In this document: positions 1 to 12,792 of the stretch, in pieces | Layout: every line of letters starts with the position of its first letter | Position numbering within the stretch: position 1 is the first letter of the stretch | Assembly: GCA_029008595.1 (NCBI GenBank) | Contig: JAQXJH010000085.1 | Span: 1-53,954 of the forward strand | Reading direction: 5' to 3' | DNA from: Bacillota bacterium | GTDB lineage: Bacteria; Bacillota; Clostridia; Oscillospirales; Acutalibacteraceae | Length of the DNA: 53,954 nucleotides | Made by a program: the position numbers and the translations under genes | The notes under the pieces: model-generated | What the model was told of the DNA's origin: nothing | Databases searched by the model: none | Seen by the model: the letters and a program-made list of their open reading frames with translations, nothing else

Positions 1-4541
<4,541 letters not shown>

Positions 4542-4600
4542 AGGCTCTATCACTCCATTTCTCTATTTACCGGCAAATTCGGCGAAAATGGTTGGTCATG

Positions 4601-4618
4601 AAATTTCCTTGGAAATTT
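4601..4618 (-). repeat. palindromic hairpin in the rpoB leader
   Basis: AAATTTCCTTGGAAATTT is a perfect 18-bp palindrome that would fold into a hairpin in the about 155-nt untranslated leader of rpoB. It is not followed by a U-run, so it is not an obvious terminator. A role in leader stability or regulation is only a guess. Confidence 0.45.
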
Positions 4619-4703
4619 GGACAAAAACCCTTGAAATTGCGTTCGGTTTATGCTAATATATTCAAAGAAATAGGCACAAATTCCCAAGATAATGCAGTAT
4701 ATT

Positions 4704-4732
4704 ATTGTACCGCATTTTCTTGAGTTTGTCAA
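4704..4732 (-). promoter_or_regulatory. sigma-A promoter of rpoBC with upstream A-tracts
   Basis: On the minus strand TTGACA (4727-4732) and TACAAT (4704-4709) are separated by exactly 17 bases, a near-consensus promoter. Immediately upstream (about 4733-4796) the minus strand is a run of A-tracts broken by GG, resembling an UP element. Transcription should begin near 4697, giving a leader of about 155 nt before rpoB. Confidence 0.85.
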
Positions 4733-5019
4733 CCTCTTTTTTCGGAAAATCGGATCGTTTTTTCCTCTTTTTTTCCTCTTTTTATTCCTTTTTTTGAATC
4801 GTTCTCCGGTACGGAAGGCTGCAGGAATGCGGCCTCTTTTTTTATTGCCGGAACCTTTTCTTTCCCAAAGACCGGAGGCAGAAAGCCTCTGCCCGGCAGG
4901 CCCTCCGTATTCTTCCGCTCTGCGTTCCTGAGCCAGTATGGTCAATTTTTCCGGCGCTTATGCGGATCGGAAAGCGCGCGTTTCCGATCTGCCCGATTTA
5001 TTGCAAAACAATAAAAAGA
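4733..5019. other. intergenic region between the rpoBC and DUF2975 promoters
   Basis: No gene is supported here. The left part is the pyrimidine-rich (plus-strand) A-tract block upstream of rpoB. The middle contains only short imperfect hairpins around GAGGC-AGAAA-GCCTC (about 4873-4890). The right part holds a clean 9-bp inverted repeat (4965-4989) next to the plus-strand promoter. Confidence 0.5.
4965..4989. repeat. 9-bp inverted repeat upstream of the DUF2975 promoter
   Basis: GATCGGAAA and TTTCCGATC face each other across a 7-base GCGCGCG loop. No U-run follows on either strand. It ends 30 bp before the -35 box at 5020, a position compatible with an upstream regulator-binding site. Alternatively it could be a terminator remnant. 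Confidence 0.5.
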
Positions 5020-5048
5020 TTGACTTCCCCGCCCGCAGGCCGTATACT
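5020..5048 (+). promoter_or_regulatory. sigma-A promoter of the DUF2975-XRE operon
   Basis: TTGACT (5020-5025) and TATACT (5043-5048) are 17 bases apart, about 40 bp before the start codon of the membrane-protein gene. This is a strong match to the vegetative promoter consensus. Confidence 0.8.
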
Positions 5049-5087
5049 GATTTCAGATCATTTTTTCACAGAAACCGGGGAATGGAT

Positions 5088-5567
5088 ATGGATCAGAAAA
5101 AGCTTGCCCTATGGCTGAAGGGCATCACCGTCGTTCTCTGCCTGATGCTGCTCTGCGTTTTCTTTGTTCTCTGCCCGATGCTCGACAACGGCCTTTCCGT
5201 GCTGTCACCTGCCAACCGGGAAAATTACCGCGCGTTTTTCATTGCCGCCCGCGTGATGCTTCTGCCGTGCTTTGCGGCGCTCTGGTTTTTCTGGCGCATC
5301 TGCTGCAATATCGGCGCCGACCGCTCGTTCTGCGCCGAAAACGTCCGGTATTTAAAGAATATCGCCGTGCTTGCGCTGGGCGATACGGCGCTCTGCTTTC
5401 TGACGACGGTCGGTTTCGCCTGTCTGGCGTGCTTCGGCGCCGCATTTTACGCCGCATGCCTGATCGTCATCGTGATCGGCATCACCGTGGCGGTCGCGGC
5501 GCTTGTGCTGGCTCACCTGACCGAAAAAGCGGCTGCTCTCAAAGCGGAAAACGACCTGACCGTCTGA
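5088..5567 (+). CDS. DUF2975-family four-helix membrane protein
   Basis: A small integral membrane protein of about 160 residues. Four hydrophobic segments are visible (about residues 8-32, 50-73, 87-111 and 113-140), followed by a short tail ending in KAENDLTV, the typical DUF2975 ending. The ATG at 5088 is preferred because GGGG lies about 8 bases upstream; an ATG at 5082 is too close to it. In Bacillota this family is almost always followed by a tiny XRE-type regulator, exactly as here (gap 18 bp). The biochemical function of the family is unknown; membrane signalling to the paired regulator is an inference. Confidence 0.85.
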   Translation: MDQKKLALWLKGITVVLCLMLLCVFFVLCPMLDNGLSVLSPANRENYRAFFIAARVMLLPCFAALWFFWRICCNIGADRSFCAENVRYLKNIAVLALGDTALCFLTTVGFACLACFGAAFYAACLIVIVIGITVAVAALVLAHLTEKAAALKAENDLTV

Positions 5568-5585
5568 GCGAAAGGAAACATCACA

Positions 5586-5813
5586 ATGGCAATTCGAATC
5601 AATCTGGATGTCATGCTCGCCAAACGCCGGATGAGCGTGACGGAGCTTTCCGAACGCGTCGGCATTACAATGGCCAATATTTCGATCCTGAAAAACGAAA
5701 AAGCCCGGGCGATCCGCTTCGAAACGCTCAACGGCATCTGCCGGGCACTCGACTGTCAGCCGGGCGATATTCTCGAATATATTCCGGATCCGCCGGAATC
5801 GCCGGAATCATAA
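5586..5813 (+). CDS. small XRE-family transcriptional regulator (YozG type)
   Basis: A 75-residue Cro/CI-type helix-turn-helix protein that is almost entirely DNA-binding domain. It contains MLAKRRMSVTELSERVGIT, then ANISILKNEKARAIRFETL, then ICRALDCQPGDILEY near the C-terminus. AAAGGA lies about 8 bases upstream of the ATG. It follows the DUF2975 gene by 18 bp and shares its promoter at 5020, so the two form the usual membrane protein/regulator cassette. Autoregulation of the cassette is likely but not shown. Transcription stops at the hairpin starting at its stop codon. Confidence 0.9.
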   Translation: MAIRINLDVMLAKRRMSVTELSERVGITMANISILKNEKARAIRFETLNGICRALDCQPGDILEYIPDPPESPES

Positions 5814-5855
5814 AAGCTGCAGCTCCCTGCTGTTTCGGGAGCTGCAGCTTTTTTT
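5813..5855 (+). terminator. intrinsic terminator after the XRE gene
   Basis: Perfect 15-bp stem (AAAGCTGCAGCTCCC at 5813-5827 with its complement at 5837-5851), a 9-base loop and a run of T on the plus strand. The stem begins inside the stop codon of the XRE gene. It could weakly terminate the convergent minus-strand operon too. Confidence 0.9.
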
Positions 5856-5919
5856 ACGGCACAGCCGGGTCGTCCCGCTGTGTCCGGTTCGTATTGCATT
5901 CCGGCAAACCGCGCCTCTT

Positions 5920-7278
5920 TTACAGATGCAGCACCTGTCTGGCGGCATCCTCCAGCGCGGCCGCGGAGCTTGTTCCGCCCTCTTCCGGCGCGGAATCGGC
6001 CGGGTCGTCCTCCTCCGCCGCGGAGCCGGGATCGCCGCCTTCCTCCCCGCTGCCCGGATTGGTCTGCGCTCCGCCGATCATCAGCGCGCTGACCGCCGTT
6101 TTCAGCTGCGCATCCTCGTCGTCGGTCAGAAAATAGAACCGTTCCTGCAGCTCCTCCGGCAGCTCGGCAACAATATCCGGCGAAACGCCGACGCCGTCAA
6201 AGTTATTGCTCACCGGCGGGAAAAACTTTGCGATCGTCAGGTTCAGCGCCGAGCCGTCCGTCAAGGCAAACAGCTGCTGCATGGTGCCCTTGCCGTAGGT
6301 CGTGGTTCCCACGATGGTGCCCTTGCCGTAATCCTGCACCGCACAGGCGAGCAGCTCCGCCGCCGAAGCGCTGTTCTGATTCACCAGCACGGCCAGCGGC
6401 AGCGAAAGCTGGTTGGCGTCGGAGGTGTAAAGCACCTGTTTGACGCCGTCCTTACCGGCGGAGGAAACGATGTTGCCTGCGGGAAGGATCTGGTCAAGCA
6501 CATTGGCGACCGCGCTGAGCGAGCCGCCCGGATTATTGCGCACGTCAATGACCAGGCCGGTGGCTCCTTGTGTGCTCAGCGCAGCGACAGCCTCCCGGAA
6601 TTGAACGGCGGTGCCGTTTTCGCTGCCCGTTCCGTCGGTAAATTCCAGAATGCGCAGGTAGCCGATCCCGTTTTCCAGCAGGCGGTACTCGACCGTCACC
6701 AGATCGAACTGCTTGCGGGTCGCCGTAACCGGAATGCTTTCCTCTCCGCGCAGCACCGTCAGCGCCACGTCTGTTCCCGATTCGCCGCCGATCAGGCTCG
6801 AAAGCCGGCTGTAATCGTCCGCCGTCAGCTCCTGTTCGCCGACCTTCTGCAGGATATCGCCCTTCTGGATCCCGGCAGCGGCGGCCGGAGAGTTCGGCGT
6901 CACGCGCGCGACCGCAATGGTTCCGTCCGACTGCAGAACAACGTCCACGCCGATGCCGACCATCTGCCCGCTCAGCTCCAGCTGGCGCGCGCTGTATTCC
7001 TCCTGCGTCAGGTAATAGCTGTGTTTGTCGTCGATCCCGTCCATATATCCCTGCGCGATCGCATTGTTCAGCGCCGCTTCATCCAACGCATTCAGATAAT
7101 TATCGCGCACCTTCTGGTCGATCTCGCTGAGCTTGGAATACATTTTCATCCGTTCGCTCAGATTATCCACCTGTGCCTTGGTGCGGTTGATTGTATACTG
7201 ATAGGTCAGCGACATGGTCAGCGTTGCCGTCACCGCCATCAGCGCGATCGCCACACCCCAGGAGATCCGTTTTTTCAT
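5920..7278 (-). CDS. S41-family carboxy-terminal processing protease (CtpA-like)
   Basis: A secreted or membrane-anchored serine protease of 452 residues. The N-terminus (about residues 5-25) is a single uncleaved-looking hydrophobic segment. A PDZ domain covers about 105-185 and the S41 catalytic domain about 195-385. The catalytic Ser is S305 in QNSASAAE and the general-base Lys is K330 in TTYGKGT, 25 residues apart as in Prc/CtpA. The C-terminal about 50 residues are a Gly/Ser/Glu-rich linker of low complexity. It is the last gene of the ftsE-ftsX-M23 cluster, about 108 bp after the M23 gene. This position suggests a role in turnover of envelope proteins at the division site, an inference from context. 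Confidence 0.93.
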   Translation of the reverse strand: MKKRISWGVAIALMAVTATLTMSLTYQYTINRTKAQVDNLSERMKMYSKLSEIDQKVRDNYLNALDEAALNNAIAQGYMDGIDDKHSYYLTQEEYSARQLELSGQMVGIGVDVVLQSDGTIAVARVTPNSPAAAAGIQKGDILQKVGEQELTADDYSRLSSLIGGESGTDVALTVLRGEESIPVTATRKQFDLVTVEYRLLENGIGYLRILEFTDGTGSENGTAVQFREAVAALSTQGATGLVIDVRNNPGGSLSAVANVLDQILPAGNIVSSAGKDGVKQVLYTSDANQLSLPLAVLVNQNSASAAELLACAVQDYGKGTIVGTTTYGKGTMQQLFALTDGSALNLTIAKFFPPVSNNFDGVGVSPDIVAELPEELQERFYFLTDDEDAQLKTAVSALMIGGAQTNPGSGEEGGDPGSAAEEDDPADSAPEEGGTSSAAALEDAARQVLHL

Positions 7279-7386
7279 AGTACCGATCTGTCCTCCTTCC
7301 GAAGCGCTGCCGTAAAACGGCGCGGCGCTCCTTCTGCAGTTTTCCCGCGGCGCTCCGGCTTTATCACAGCGTACCGGAGCCTGCCG

Positions 7387-8577
7387 TCAGCTCAGCCGGA
7401 AATAATTCAGCGGATTGACCGGCGTTCCGCGGATCAGCACGCCGAAATGCAGGTGAGGCCCGGAGGAGATCCCCGAACTGCCGACATAGGCGATCGCCTG
7501 CCCTTTTGTCACCGTCTGCCCGGCCTTGACCAGCAGACCGCTGGTGTGTCCGTAAAGCGTCGCGACGCCGTTGCCGTGGTCGATCTGTACGTAAATTCCG
7601 TAAACGGCGTTATTGTACGAAGCGACGGCGACCACGCCGGAATCCGCCGCAACGATCGTTTTTCCGTAGATCCCCGCGCCGGAAATATCGATGCCGCGGT
7701 GATTGTTCGCCCCTCCGAAATACTGCGTGATGTTCGACTTGCGGGAATAGCCCGGCATCGGCCAGATAAAGCTGCCGGTGCTCACCGGCTTGTTCGCGTT
7801 TGCGTTTGCCTCCTGCTGCTTGTAGTAGTCGATCCACCACTGCTTGATCTCCGCATCGGCTTTGGCAAAGGCCGCGTTGATCTCCTTCTGCTTTGCGGCA
7901 GCGCTCTCCTGCGAAGCCTGCAGCTGGCTGGCGATCCGTTTGCTTTCCGCCATGGCCTCCTGCAGCTCTTTTTTCTGGGAATCGTACTGCGTTTTTGCCT
8001 CGGCCAGCTGCGCGCGGTCCTCCTCGATGCTCTCCTTTTCCGCCTGAATATTCTCGCTCTGCGTTTTCAGCGCGGAAATGATGCTCTGGTCATGGTCGCT
8101 GATCGCCTGAACAAACTGCGACCGATTGAAAAAATCGGTCACATTGTCGGCGGAAAACAGAATGTCGAGCATGGAAGCCTCGCCGAGCATGTAAATGGCT
8201 TTCAGACGCGCCTTCAGCGTTTCAAAATTGGCGTTGATCTGCGCCTGCGCTTCCGCGATCTGCGCTTCTTTTTCCGAGATCTGCGCGTCGTAACCGGCGA
8301 TCTGTGCATTCAGGTTATCGATCTGCCCCTGCGCATTGGCGATCTTCAGCTGCAGCGACTGCTGGTACGCCGCCTGCGACTCCTGCTGGCTCTTCAGGTT
8401 CTTGAGCTGTGCGTCCAGCTTGGCCTGCTCCTGCTTCAGCGCATTGAGCTTGTTCTGCAGCTGGGAAAGGCTCGTGGCCGCATCCGCCCGGTATGCGGCG
8501 CCCGGCGCGGCAAATACCGCACCGATCACCAACACCGCGCAAAGCAGCGCCGGGACCCAGCGGAACTTTTTATTCAT
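7387..8577 (-). CDS. coiled-coil M23 peptidase, EnvC-like murein hydrolase or activator
   Basis: An exported peptidoglycan hydrolase-like protein of 396 residues. It has a signal peptide (about 1-30), a long heptad-rich Gln/Ala/Lys coiled coil (about 35-250) and a C-terminal LytM/M23 domain (about 285-390). The zinc ligands of an active M23 enzyme are present: H293 and D297 (HRGID) and H377 in HLHFG, with H344 and H375 nearby. EnvC itself is degenerate here, so this protein could cut peptidoglycan directly. The ATG overlaps the end of ftsX by 8 bases with GGAGG 8 bases upstream, so translational coupling is expected. The layout matches systems where FtsEX gates a coiled-coil hydrolase during division. 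Confidence 0.92.
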   Translation of the reverse strand: MNKKFRWVPALLCAVLVIGAVFAAPGAAYRADAATSLSQLQNKLNALKQEQAKLDAQLKNLKSQQESQAAYQQSLQLKIANAQGQIDNLNAQIAGYDAQISEKEAQIAEAQAQINANFETLKARLKAIYMLGEASMLDILFSADNVTDFFNRSQFVQAISDHDQSIISALKTQSENIQAEKESIEEDRAQLAEAKTQYDSQKKELQEAMAESKRIASQLQASQESAAAKQKEINAAFAKADAEIKQWWIDYYKQQEANANANKPVSTGSFIWPMPGYSRKSNITQYFGGANNHRGIDISGAGIYGKTIVAADSGVVAVASYNNAVYGIYVQIDHGNGVATLYGHTSGLLVKAGQTVTKGQAIAYVGSSGISSGPHLHFGVLIRGTPVNPLNYFRLS

Positions 8578-9469
8578 ACAGGTCGCCTCCTTCGCTTTTC
8601 AGATATCTTCCGATCGAGATCACGCCGCCGATCGCGCCGAAAATAATTCCCGCGCCGACAAAAGCGGCCGCAAACAGCCAGCGGTAGCGGTCAAAGCTGA
8701 CCAGCGAAAAGAACATTTCGCTCCCCCAGCTGACGTTGTTGTAAATATAATCGAGCAGCAGCGTTGCCAGCGCGCCGGAAAGGATCCCGATGATCATTCC
8801 CTCCGCCACAAACGGCACGCGGATAAACCAGTCGGTCGCACCGACCGATTTCATGATGCTGATCTCCTTGCGGCGGTTGAACATCGTCACACGGATGGTA
8901 TTCGTAATAATAAACATGGAAACCACGATCAGCAGCGCAATGATCCAGATCAGCACTCCGTTGACAGAGTGTTCCACCTGAATGATCTTTTTCGGTACCT
9001 CGCTTTCGCCGCGCACCTTCTGCACGCCGTCAAGCTCCTGCAGCTGCGCAACGGTCACATCGTACTGCTCCAGGTCGTCCAGCGTCACGCGGTACGCGTT
9101 CGGCAGCGGATTGTCGGCGGCCAGCTGCTCCAGCAGCGCATCGCCGTCCTCCACCTGCTCCATCAGCTCCTGCAGACCCTCGTCCTTCGTCACCAGCGTG
9201 CTTTCCGCCACGTTCGGGATCCTGCTGATCTCATCGCCGACCTTGACCGCCTCCAGCACGCCGACGTCGTCATTGAGATAAACCATGACCAGATTGTTCT
9301 GCTCCACCTTTGCCATAATGGACTCCACATTGAGGGAGATCAGGACGGAACCCCCGCTGAGCAGCATGCACGAAATCAAAACCCCGACCGAAGCGAAGGA
9401 CATCAGCCGGTTGCTCCAAAAATTGCGGATCCCTTCGCGCAGAAGGTACCCGATACTGCCGATTCTCAT
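8570..9469 (-). CDS. ftsX: cell-division ABC transporter permease FtsX
   Basis: Integral membrane partner of FtsE, 299 residues, which transmits ATP hydrolysis to an extracellular hydrolase. It has an N-terminal helix (about 22-46), a large extracellular domain (about 47-165) and three C-terminal helices with the family pattern FNRRKEISIMKSVGATDWFI. The ATG at 9469 has GAGG 8 bases upstream; a TTG six bases earlier is less likely. ftsE precedes it by about 45 bp, and the M23 gene starts inside its last codons. Confidence 0.95.
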   Translation of the reverse strand: MRIGSIGYLLREGIRNFWSNRLMSFASVGVLISCMLLSGGSVLISLNVESIMAKVEQNNLVMVYLNDDVGVLEAVKVGDEISRIPNVAESTLVTKDEGLQELMEQVEDGDALLEQLAADNPLPNAYRVTLDDLEQYDVTVAQLQELDGVQKVRGESEVPKKIIQVEHSVNGVLIWIIALLIVVSMFIITNTIRVTMFNRRKEISIMKSVGATDWFIRVPFVAEGMIIGILSGALATLLLDYIYNNVSWGSEMFFSLVSFDRYRWLFAAAFVGAGIIFGAIGGVISIGRYLKSEGGDLYE

Positions 9470-9513
9470 AAACAAAACCTCATCTTTCCGCTGCGCTGCA
9501 GACCCGGCGCCGG

Positions 9514-10206
9514 TCAGGCGTCCGCGTTCCGGGCAGACCCGGGATCCGCGCTGTCTGCCACAACGCAGCCGTCGCTGATCTCTACCACGCGGCGGTGAAA
9601 GCGTTTGACGAGCTGATGCTCGTGTGTCACCATCAGAACGGTGGTTCCGCGGCGGTTGATCTCGTTGAGCAGATCAACAATTTCATAGGAAAGCGTGGGG
9701 TCAATATTGCCGGTCGGCTCGTCCGCAATGATCAGGCTCGGATTGTTGACGAGCGCCCGGGCCAGCCCGACCCGCTGCTGTTCTCCGCCGGAAAGCTCGG
9801 TCGGCAGGCAGCGCGCCTTTTCCTCCAGCCCGACGAGCGAAAGAATATACGGAACGCGCTTGCGGATCTCCCGCGAAGAGGCGCCGACCACATGCATGGC
9901 GAACGCCACATTGTCATACACCGTCATCTTATCGATCAGGCGGAAATCCTGAAACACGATTCCCATGGTGCGGCGCAGGAACGGCACGTCGCGGTGGCGG
10001 ACGGTGGAAAGCTTGCGCCCGTTGACGATGATCTCGCCGCCACTGGGAACCTCTTCCCGCATGATGAGCTTGAGGAACGTGCTTTTTCCCGCGCCGGACG
10101 CGCCGACAATAAACACGAACTCGCCCTTCTGCACGTTCAGACTCACGTTTTTCAATGCCACGGTTCCGTTGTCATACGTCTTGGAAACATTGCGGAATTC
10201 AACCAT
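9514..10206 (-). CDS. ftsE: cell-division ATP-binding protein FtsE
   Basis: ABC-type ATPase of 230 residues. Walker A is GASGAGKS (about 36-43), the signature is LSGGEQQR, Walker B is LIIADEPTGN and the switch His is in VTHEH. This spacing and sequence identify FtsE. GAGG sits 7 bases before the ATG. The C-terminal tail (CVVADSADPGSARNADA) is slightly longer than in many homologues. It opens the ftsE-ftsX-M23-ctpA run and follows the PucR-type regulator after about 104 bp containing a hairpin. Confidence 0.96.
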   Translation of the reverse strand: MVEFRNVSKTYDNGTVALKNVSLNVQKGEFVFIVGASGAGKSTFLKLIMREEVPSGGEIIVNGRKLSTVRHRDVPFLRRTMGIVFQDFRLIDKMTVYDNVAFAMHVVGASSREIRKRVPYILSLVGLEEKARCLPTELSGGEQQRVGLARALVNNPSLIIADEPTGNIDPTLSYEIVDLLNEINRRGTTVLMVTHEHQLVKRFHRRVVEISDGCVVADSADPGSARNADA

Positions 10207-10256
10207 GCGCCGGCCTCACTTTCCAATAATTTGATATTTGGGCTATGAACTTCAAA

Positions 10257-10286
10257 GCTCCCCCTCCTGCACGCAGGAAGGAGAGC
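10257..10286 (-). terminator. hairpin between the regulator gene and ftsE
   Basis: On the minus strand a 14-bp stem with two G-U pairs (about 10257-10270 against 10273-10286) forms right after the regulator gene. Only three T follow, so termination is probably partial, allowing read-through into ftsEX. Confidence 0.45.
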
Positions 10287-10310
10287 CGTGCTTAAAAAAT
10301 TCAGTTCGGA

Positions 10311-11396
10311 TCAATATTTGACCGGGTTCGCCGTCAGGTATTTCTTGACCATCAGCGCCACCTTGAACACGATCGCGTCTTCAAACTCGCGCAGATCCAG
10401 CCCGGTGAGCTTTTTGATCTTTTCCAGGCGGTAGACCAGCGTGTTGCGGTGTACAAACAGCTTGCGGCTCGTTTCGGAAACGTTGAGGTTGTTTTCAAAG
10501 AAACGCTGAATGGTAAAGAGCGTTTCCTGGTCGAGCGATTCGATGGAGCCTTTGGAGAACACCTCACGCAGGAACATTTCGCAGAGCGTGGTCGGCAGCT
10601 GATAGATCAGCCGCGCGATGCCGAGGTTGTCGTAGCTGACGATCGCCTTTTCCGTATCGAACACCTTGCCGACCTCCAGAGCGATCTGCGCTTCCTTGAA
10701 CGAACGGGCCAGATCCTTGATACCGGAGGTAGTTGTGCCGATACCGACGACGACATGCGTATAGAATTCGCTGCTGAGCGTGTCAACGATCGAGCCTGCG
10801 AGTTTTTCAAGATCCTTTGCGCTGATGCCCGCGCGGATCTCCTTGACAATGGCGATGTCATTCTCGTTGATATTGATGATAAAGTCCTTGTTCTTGTCCG
10901 GGAACAGATTCTGCACGATGTCGTAAACCGAAATATCGGTCTTGGAAACCACGCGCACCAGCATGCAGACGCGCGTCACATCGGAATTGAAATGCAGCTC
11001 ACGCGCCTTCAGGTAAATATCGCCGGGCAGAATATTATCAAGGATCACATTCTTGATAAAGTTGCCGCGGTCGTATTTTTCATCGTAGTACTGCTTGATG
11101 CTGCTCATGGAGATGGACAGCAGCGAAACGTACTTCTGCGCAAGGTCGTCGTTGCCCTCAACAAAAACAACATACTCCGCACGCGGCTTGCTGCCAAACG
11201 TCTGATAGGTGTAATTACCGATCACGAACGGCTCCGGATTGCTCATCTGATCGGCGGTAATATCCTCATTCACTTCTCCGATCTTGCCCAGCTCGCTGCA
11301 GGCGATCGTCACAGAGGTCTCGTCCACCACGCCGATCGTCCGATCGATGGCATCTTTCATCTGATGCACGACACTTTGGAACAGTCTGTTTGACAT
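10311..11396 (-). CDS. PucR/CdaR-type transcriptional regulator
   Basis: A 361-residue regulator whose C-terminal about 65 residues form the PucR helix-turn-helix domain (NNLNVSETSRKLFVHRNTLV, then YRLEKIKKLTGLDLREFEDA). The middle (about 150-280) resembles the GGDEF-like domain of the CdaR family. The N-terminal about 120 residues do not show a clear sugar-diacid-binding domain. It starts at an ATG with GAGGG six bases upstream, behind a promoter at 11558-11586. It sits just upstream of ftsE on the same strand. Whether it controls ftsEX or only neighbours it cannot be told from the sequence; its ligand is unknown. Confidence 0.85.
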   Translation of the reverse strand: MSNRLFQSVVHQMKDAIDRTIGVVDETSVTIACSELGKIGEVNEDITADQMSNPEPFVIGNYTYQTFGSKPRAEYVVFVEGNDDLAQKYVSLLSISMSSIKQYYDEKYDRGNFIKNVILDNILPGDIYLKARELHFNSDVTRVCMLVRVVSKTDISVYDIVQNLFPDKNKDFIININENDIAIVKEIRAGISAKDLEKLAGSIVDTLSSEFYTHVVVGIGTTTSGIKDLARSFKEAQIALEVGKVFDTEKAIVSYDNLGIARLIYQLPTTLCEMFLREVFSKGSIESLDQETLFTIQRFFENNLNVSETSRKLFVHRNTLVYRLEKIKKLTGLDLREFEDAIVFKVALMVKKYLTANPVKY

Positions 11397-11481
11397 AACA
11401 TTCCCTCACTTCTGTTTGATATATATGGCCTTTCGGCCAACACCCCTCGGGCGATCTATCCGGGAAAACGATTCCGGCAGC

Positions 11482-11502
11482 CGGCAGAAAAGCTTTCTGC
11501 CG
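11482..11502 (-). repeat. hairpin in the leader of the PucR-type regulator gene
   Basis: CGGCAGAAA and TTTCTGCCG form a perfect 9-bp stem with a 3-base loop inside the about 155-nt leader. A second small hairpin (TGGCC-TTTC-GGCCA, 11426-11439) lies nearer the start codon. Neither has a U-run. Confidence 0.45.
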
Positions 11503-11557
11503 AAACCTGCGGCCACATGGCCCGCCGAAAAGGTGTACATACCAACGTACTTCTTTT

Positions 11558-11586
11558 ATTTTACATAATCAAGTTTATTTTTGCAA
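11558..11586 (-). promoter_or_regulatory. putative sigma-A promoter of the pucR-ftsEX cluster
   Basis: Minus-strand TTGCAA (11581-11586) and TAAAAT (11558-11563) with a 17-base spacer. The leader to the regulator's ATG would be about 155 nt. Confidence 0.55.
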
Positions 11587-11686
11587 CCGTTTCCGCTCGG
11601 AAATGAATGGTTTTTGCAGAAAAGATCCGCTGTTTACAAAAAATTAACATTTGAATTTCGCAATTTTCGGCTGCTGTTCCGAAATC

Positions 11687-12646
11687 TTACTGGATCGTTG
11701 TCACATCGATCTGCTGATAGGCGTCGGCATAATCCACCTTCTGGGCGGCGATCTTTTCGCTGATCTCCTCGTTGAATTCCGTGTAATATTCGTCGCTCAG
11801 CAGATCGGAGAGATGGTCGATCAGGTACTGCTCGTCCATCGGCAGGCGCAGGATGATGTGATAGCCGTAATTGGTTTCCACCGGGTCGCTGATCTCATTT
11901 TCCGCCAGCGCAAACGCCGCTTTTTCAAAGCTTTCCACCATTTCTCCGGTGGTGAAATAATAGCCTTCCGGATTGCTTTCCATTCCGGGATCCTCGCCGT
12001 ATTCCTTCACAAGCGCATCAAAATCACTGCCCTCCTTCGCCAGCGCGGCGATCTGTTGGGCCTTCTCCAGCTTTTCGGCTTTGTCGGCTTTTTCGTCGTC
12101 CGCAAGGCTGTCAAACTGAACCAGAACATGCTTGGCGCGGACGTAATTTTCCAGAATCTTTTCCTTCTGCGTTTCATACACATAGCGGCTCTGCAGCTGA
12201 GCAAACTCCACCGCCTGTCGGTAGCTTTCCTCGGTGTAATGATTGTCCGCCAGTGCCTGCCGGTAGCTTTCCTCGCTGCCATAATAGGCTTTGATGCTTT
12301 CCAGCTGAGCATCCACGCATTCCTTGTCCGCGTCGGTCAACTCCACACTGTTCTCCTGCAGGATCGCCCACGCGGCGTACTTGTTCTGCAGTTGTGCCAG
12401 AACGCTTGCCTTCAGCGTTTCCTTCTGGTCCGCATTGTCGTTCCAGTAGGCGTCGTCGCCTTTGTCGTACTGCGCCTTTAAATACAGGTAGTATGTGCGG
12501 TATTCCTCCACCGTAACGGCGTTTCCGTCGATCGTCAGCAAAGTGGTATCGGCTGCAAGCGGCTCCTTTTTTGCGCTGCACCCGCCGAACGCCGTGCAGA
12601 ACAGAACCGCTGCCAGCAGCAGCGCAATCGGGCGAAATTTTTTCAT
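11687..12646 (-). CDS. PrsA-like peptidyl-prolyl isomerase lipoprotein
   Basis: Predicted extracytoplasmic folding factor of 319 residues anchored by lipid. The signal peptide ends in the lipobox FGGC with Cys at residue 23. A SurA-N-like helical region (about 38-165) is followed by a parvulin (PpiC) domain starting at RAKHVLVQFD (about 168) and ending around NYGYHIILRLP (about 270). This is the PrsA architecture of Gram-positive bacteria, which helps exported proteins fold at the membrane-wall interface. AGGAAGGA lies about 8 bases upstream of the ATG. It appears monocistronic, from the promoter at 12793-12821. Confidence 0.9.
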   Translation of the reverse strand: MKKFRPIALLLAAVLFCTAFGGCSAKKEPLAADTTLLTIDGNAVTVEEYRTYYLYLKAQYDKGDDAYWNDNADQKETLKASVLAQLQNKYAAWAILQENSVELTDADKECVDAQLESIKAYYGSEESYRQALADNHYTEESYRQAVEFAQLQSRYVYETQKEKILENYVRAKHVLVQFDSLADDEKADKAEKLEKAQQIAALAKEGSDFDALVKEYGEDPGMESNPEGYYFTTGEMVESFEKAAFALAENEISDPVETNYGYHIILRLPMDEQYLIDHLSDLLSDEYYTEFNEEISEKIAAQKVDYADAYQQIDVTTIQ

Positions 12647-12692
12647 GAATACGATCCTTCCTTTTGCATTGAATTTGCAGAAAATATCTCCC

Positions 12693-12709
12693 GCCGGAAT
12701 CTTTCCGGC
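12693..12709 (-). repeat. leader hairpin of the PrsA-like gene
   Basis: GCCGGAA and TTCCGGC form a perfect 7-bp stem with a 3-base loop within the about 140-nt leader, 47 bp before the start codon. No U-run follows, so it is not a terminator. Confidence 0.4.
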
Positions 12710-12792
12710 AGGAAGGGATACGGCCGCAGGCGGAGCGCCAGTTTTCCGGTCGGGTCTCCGCCGCTGTCTGCGGCACCGGTATGTTCCTCTTC

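Noticed and set aside
5926-8646. A 906-codon open frame opposite the CtpA and M23 genes
   Set aside because: Antisense to two well-supported genes; Arg/His/Gln-rich composition typical of shadow frames in GC-rich DNA.
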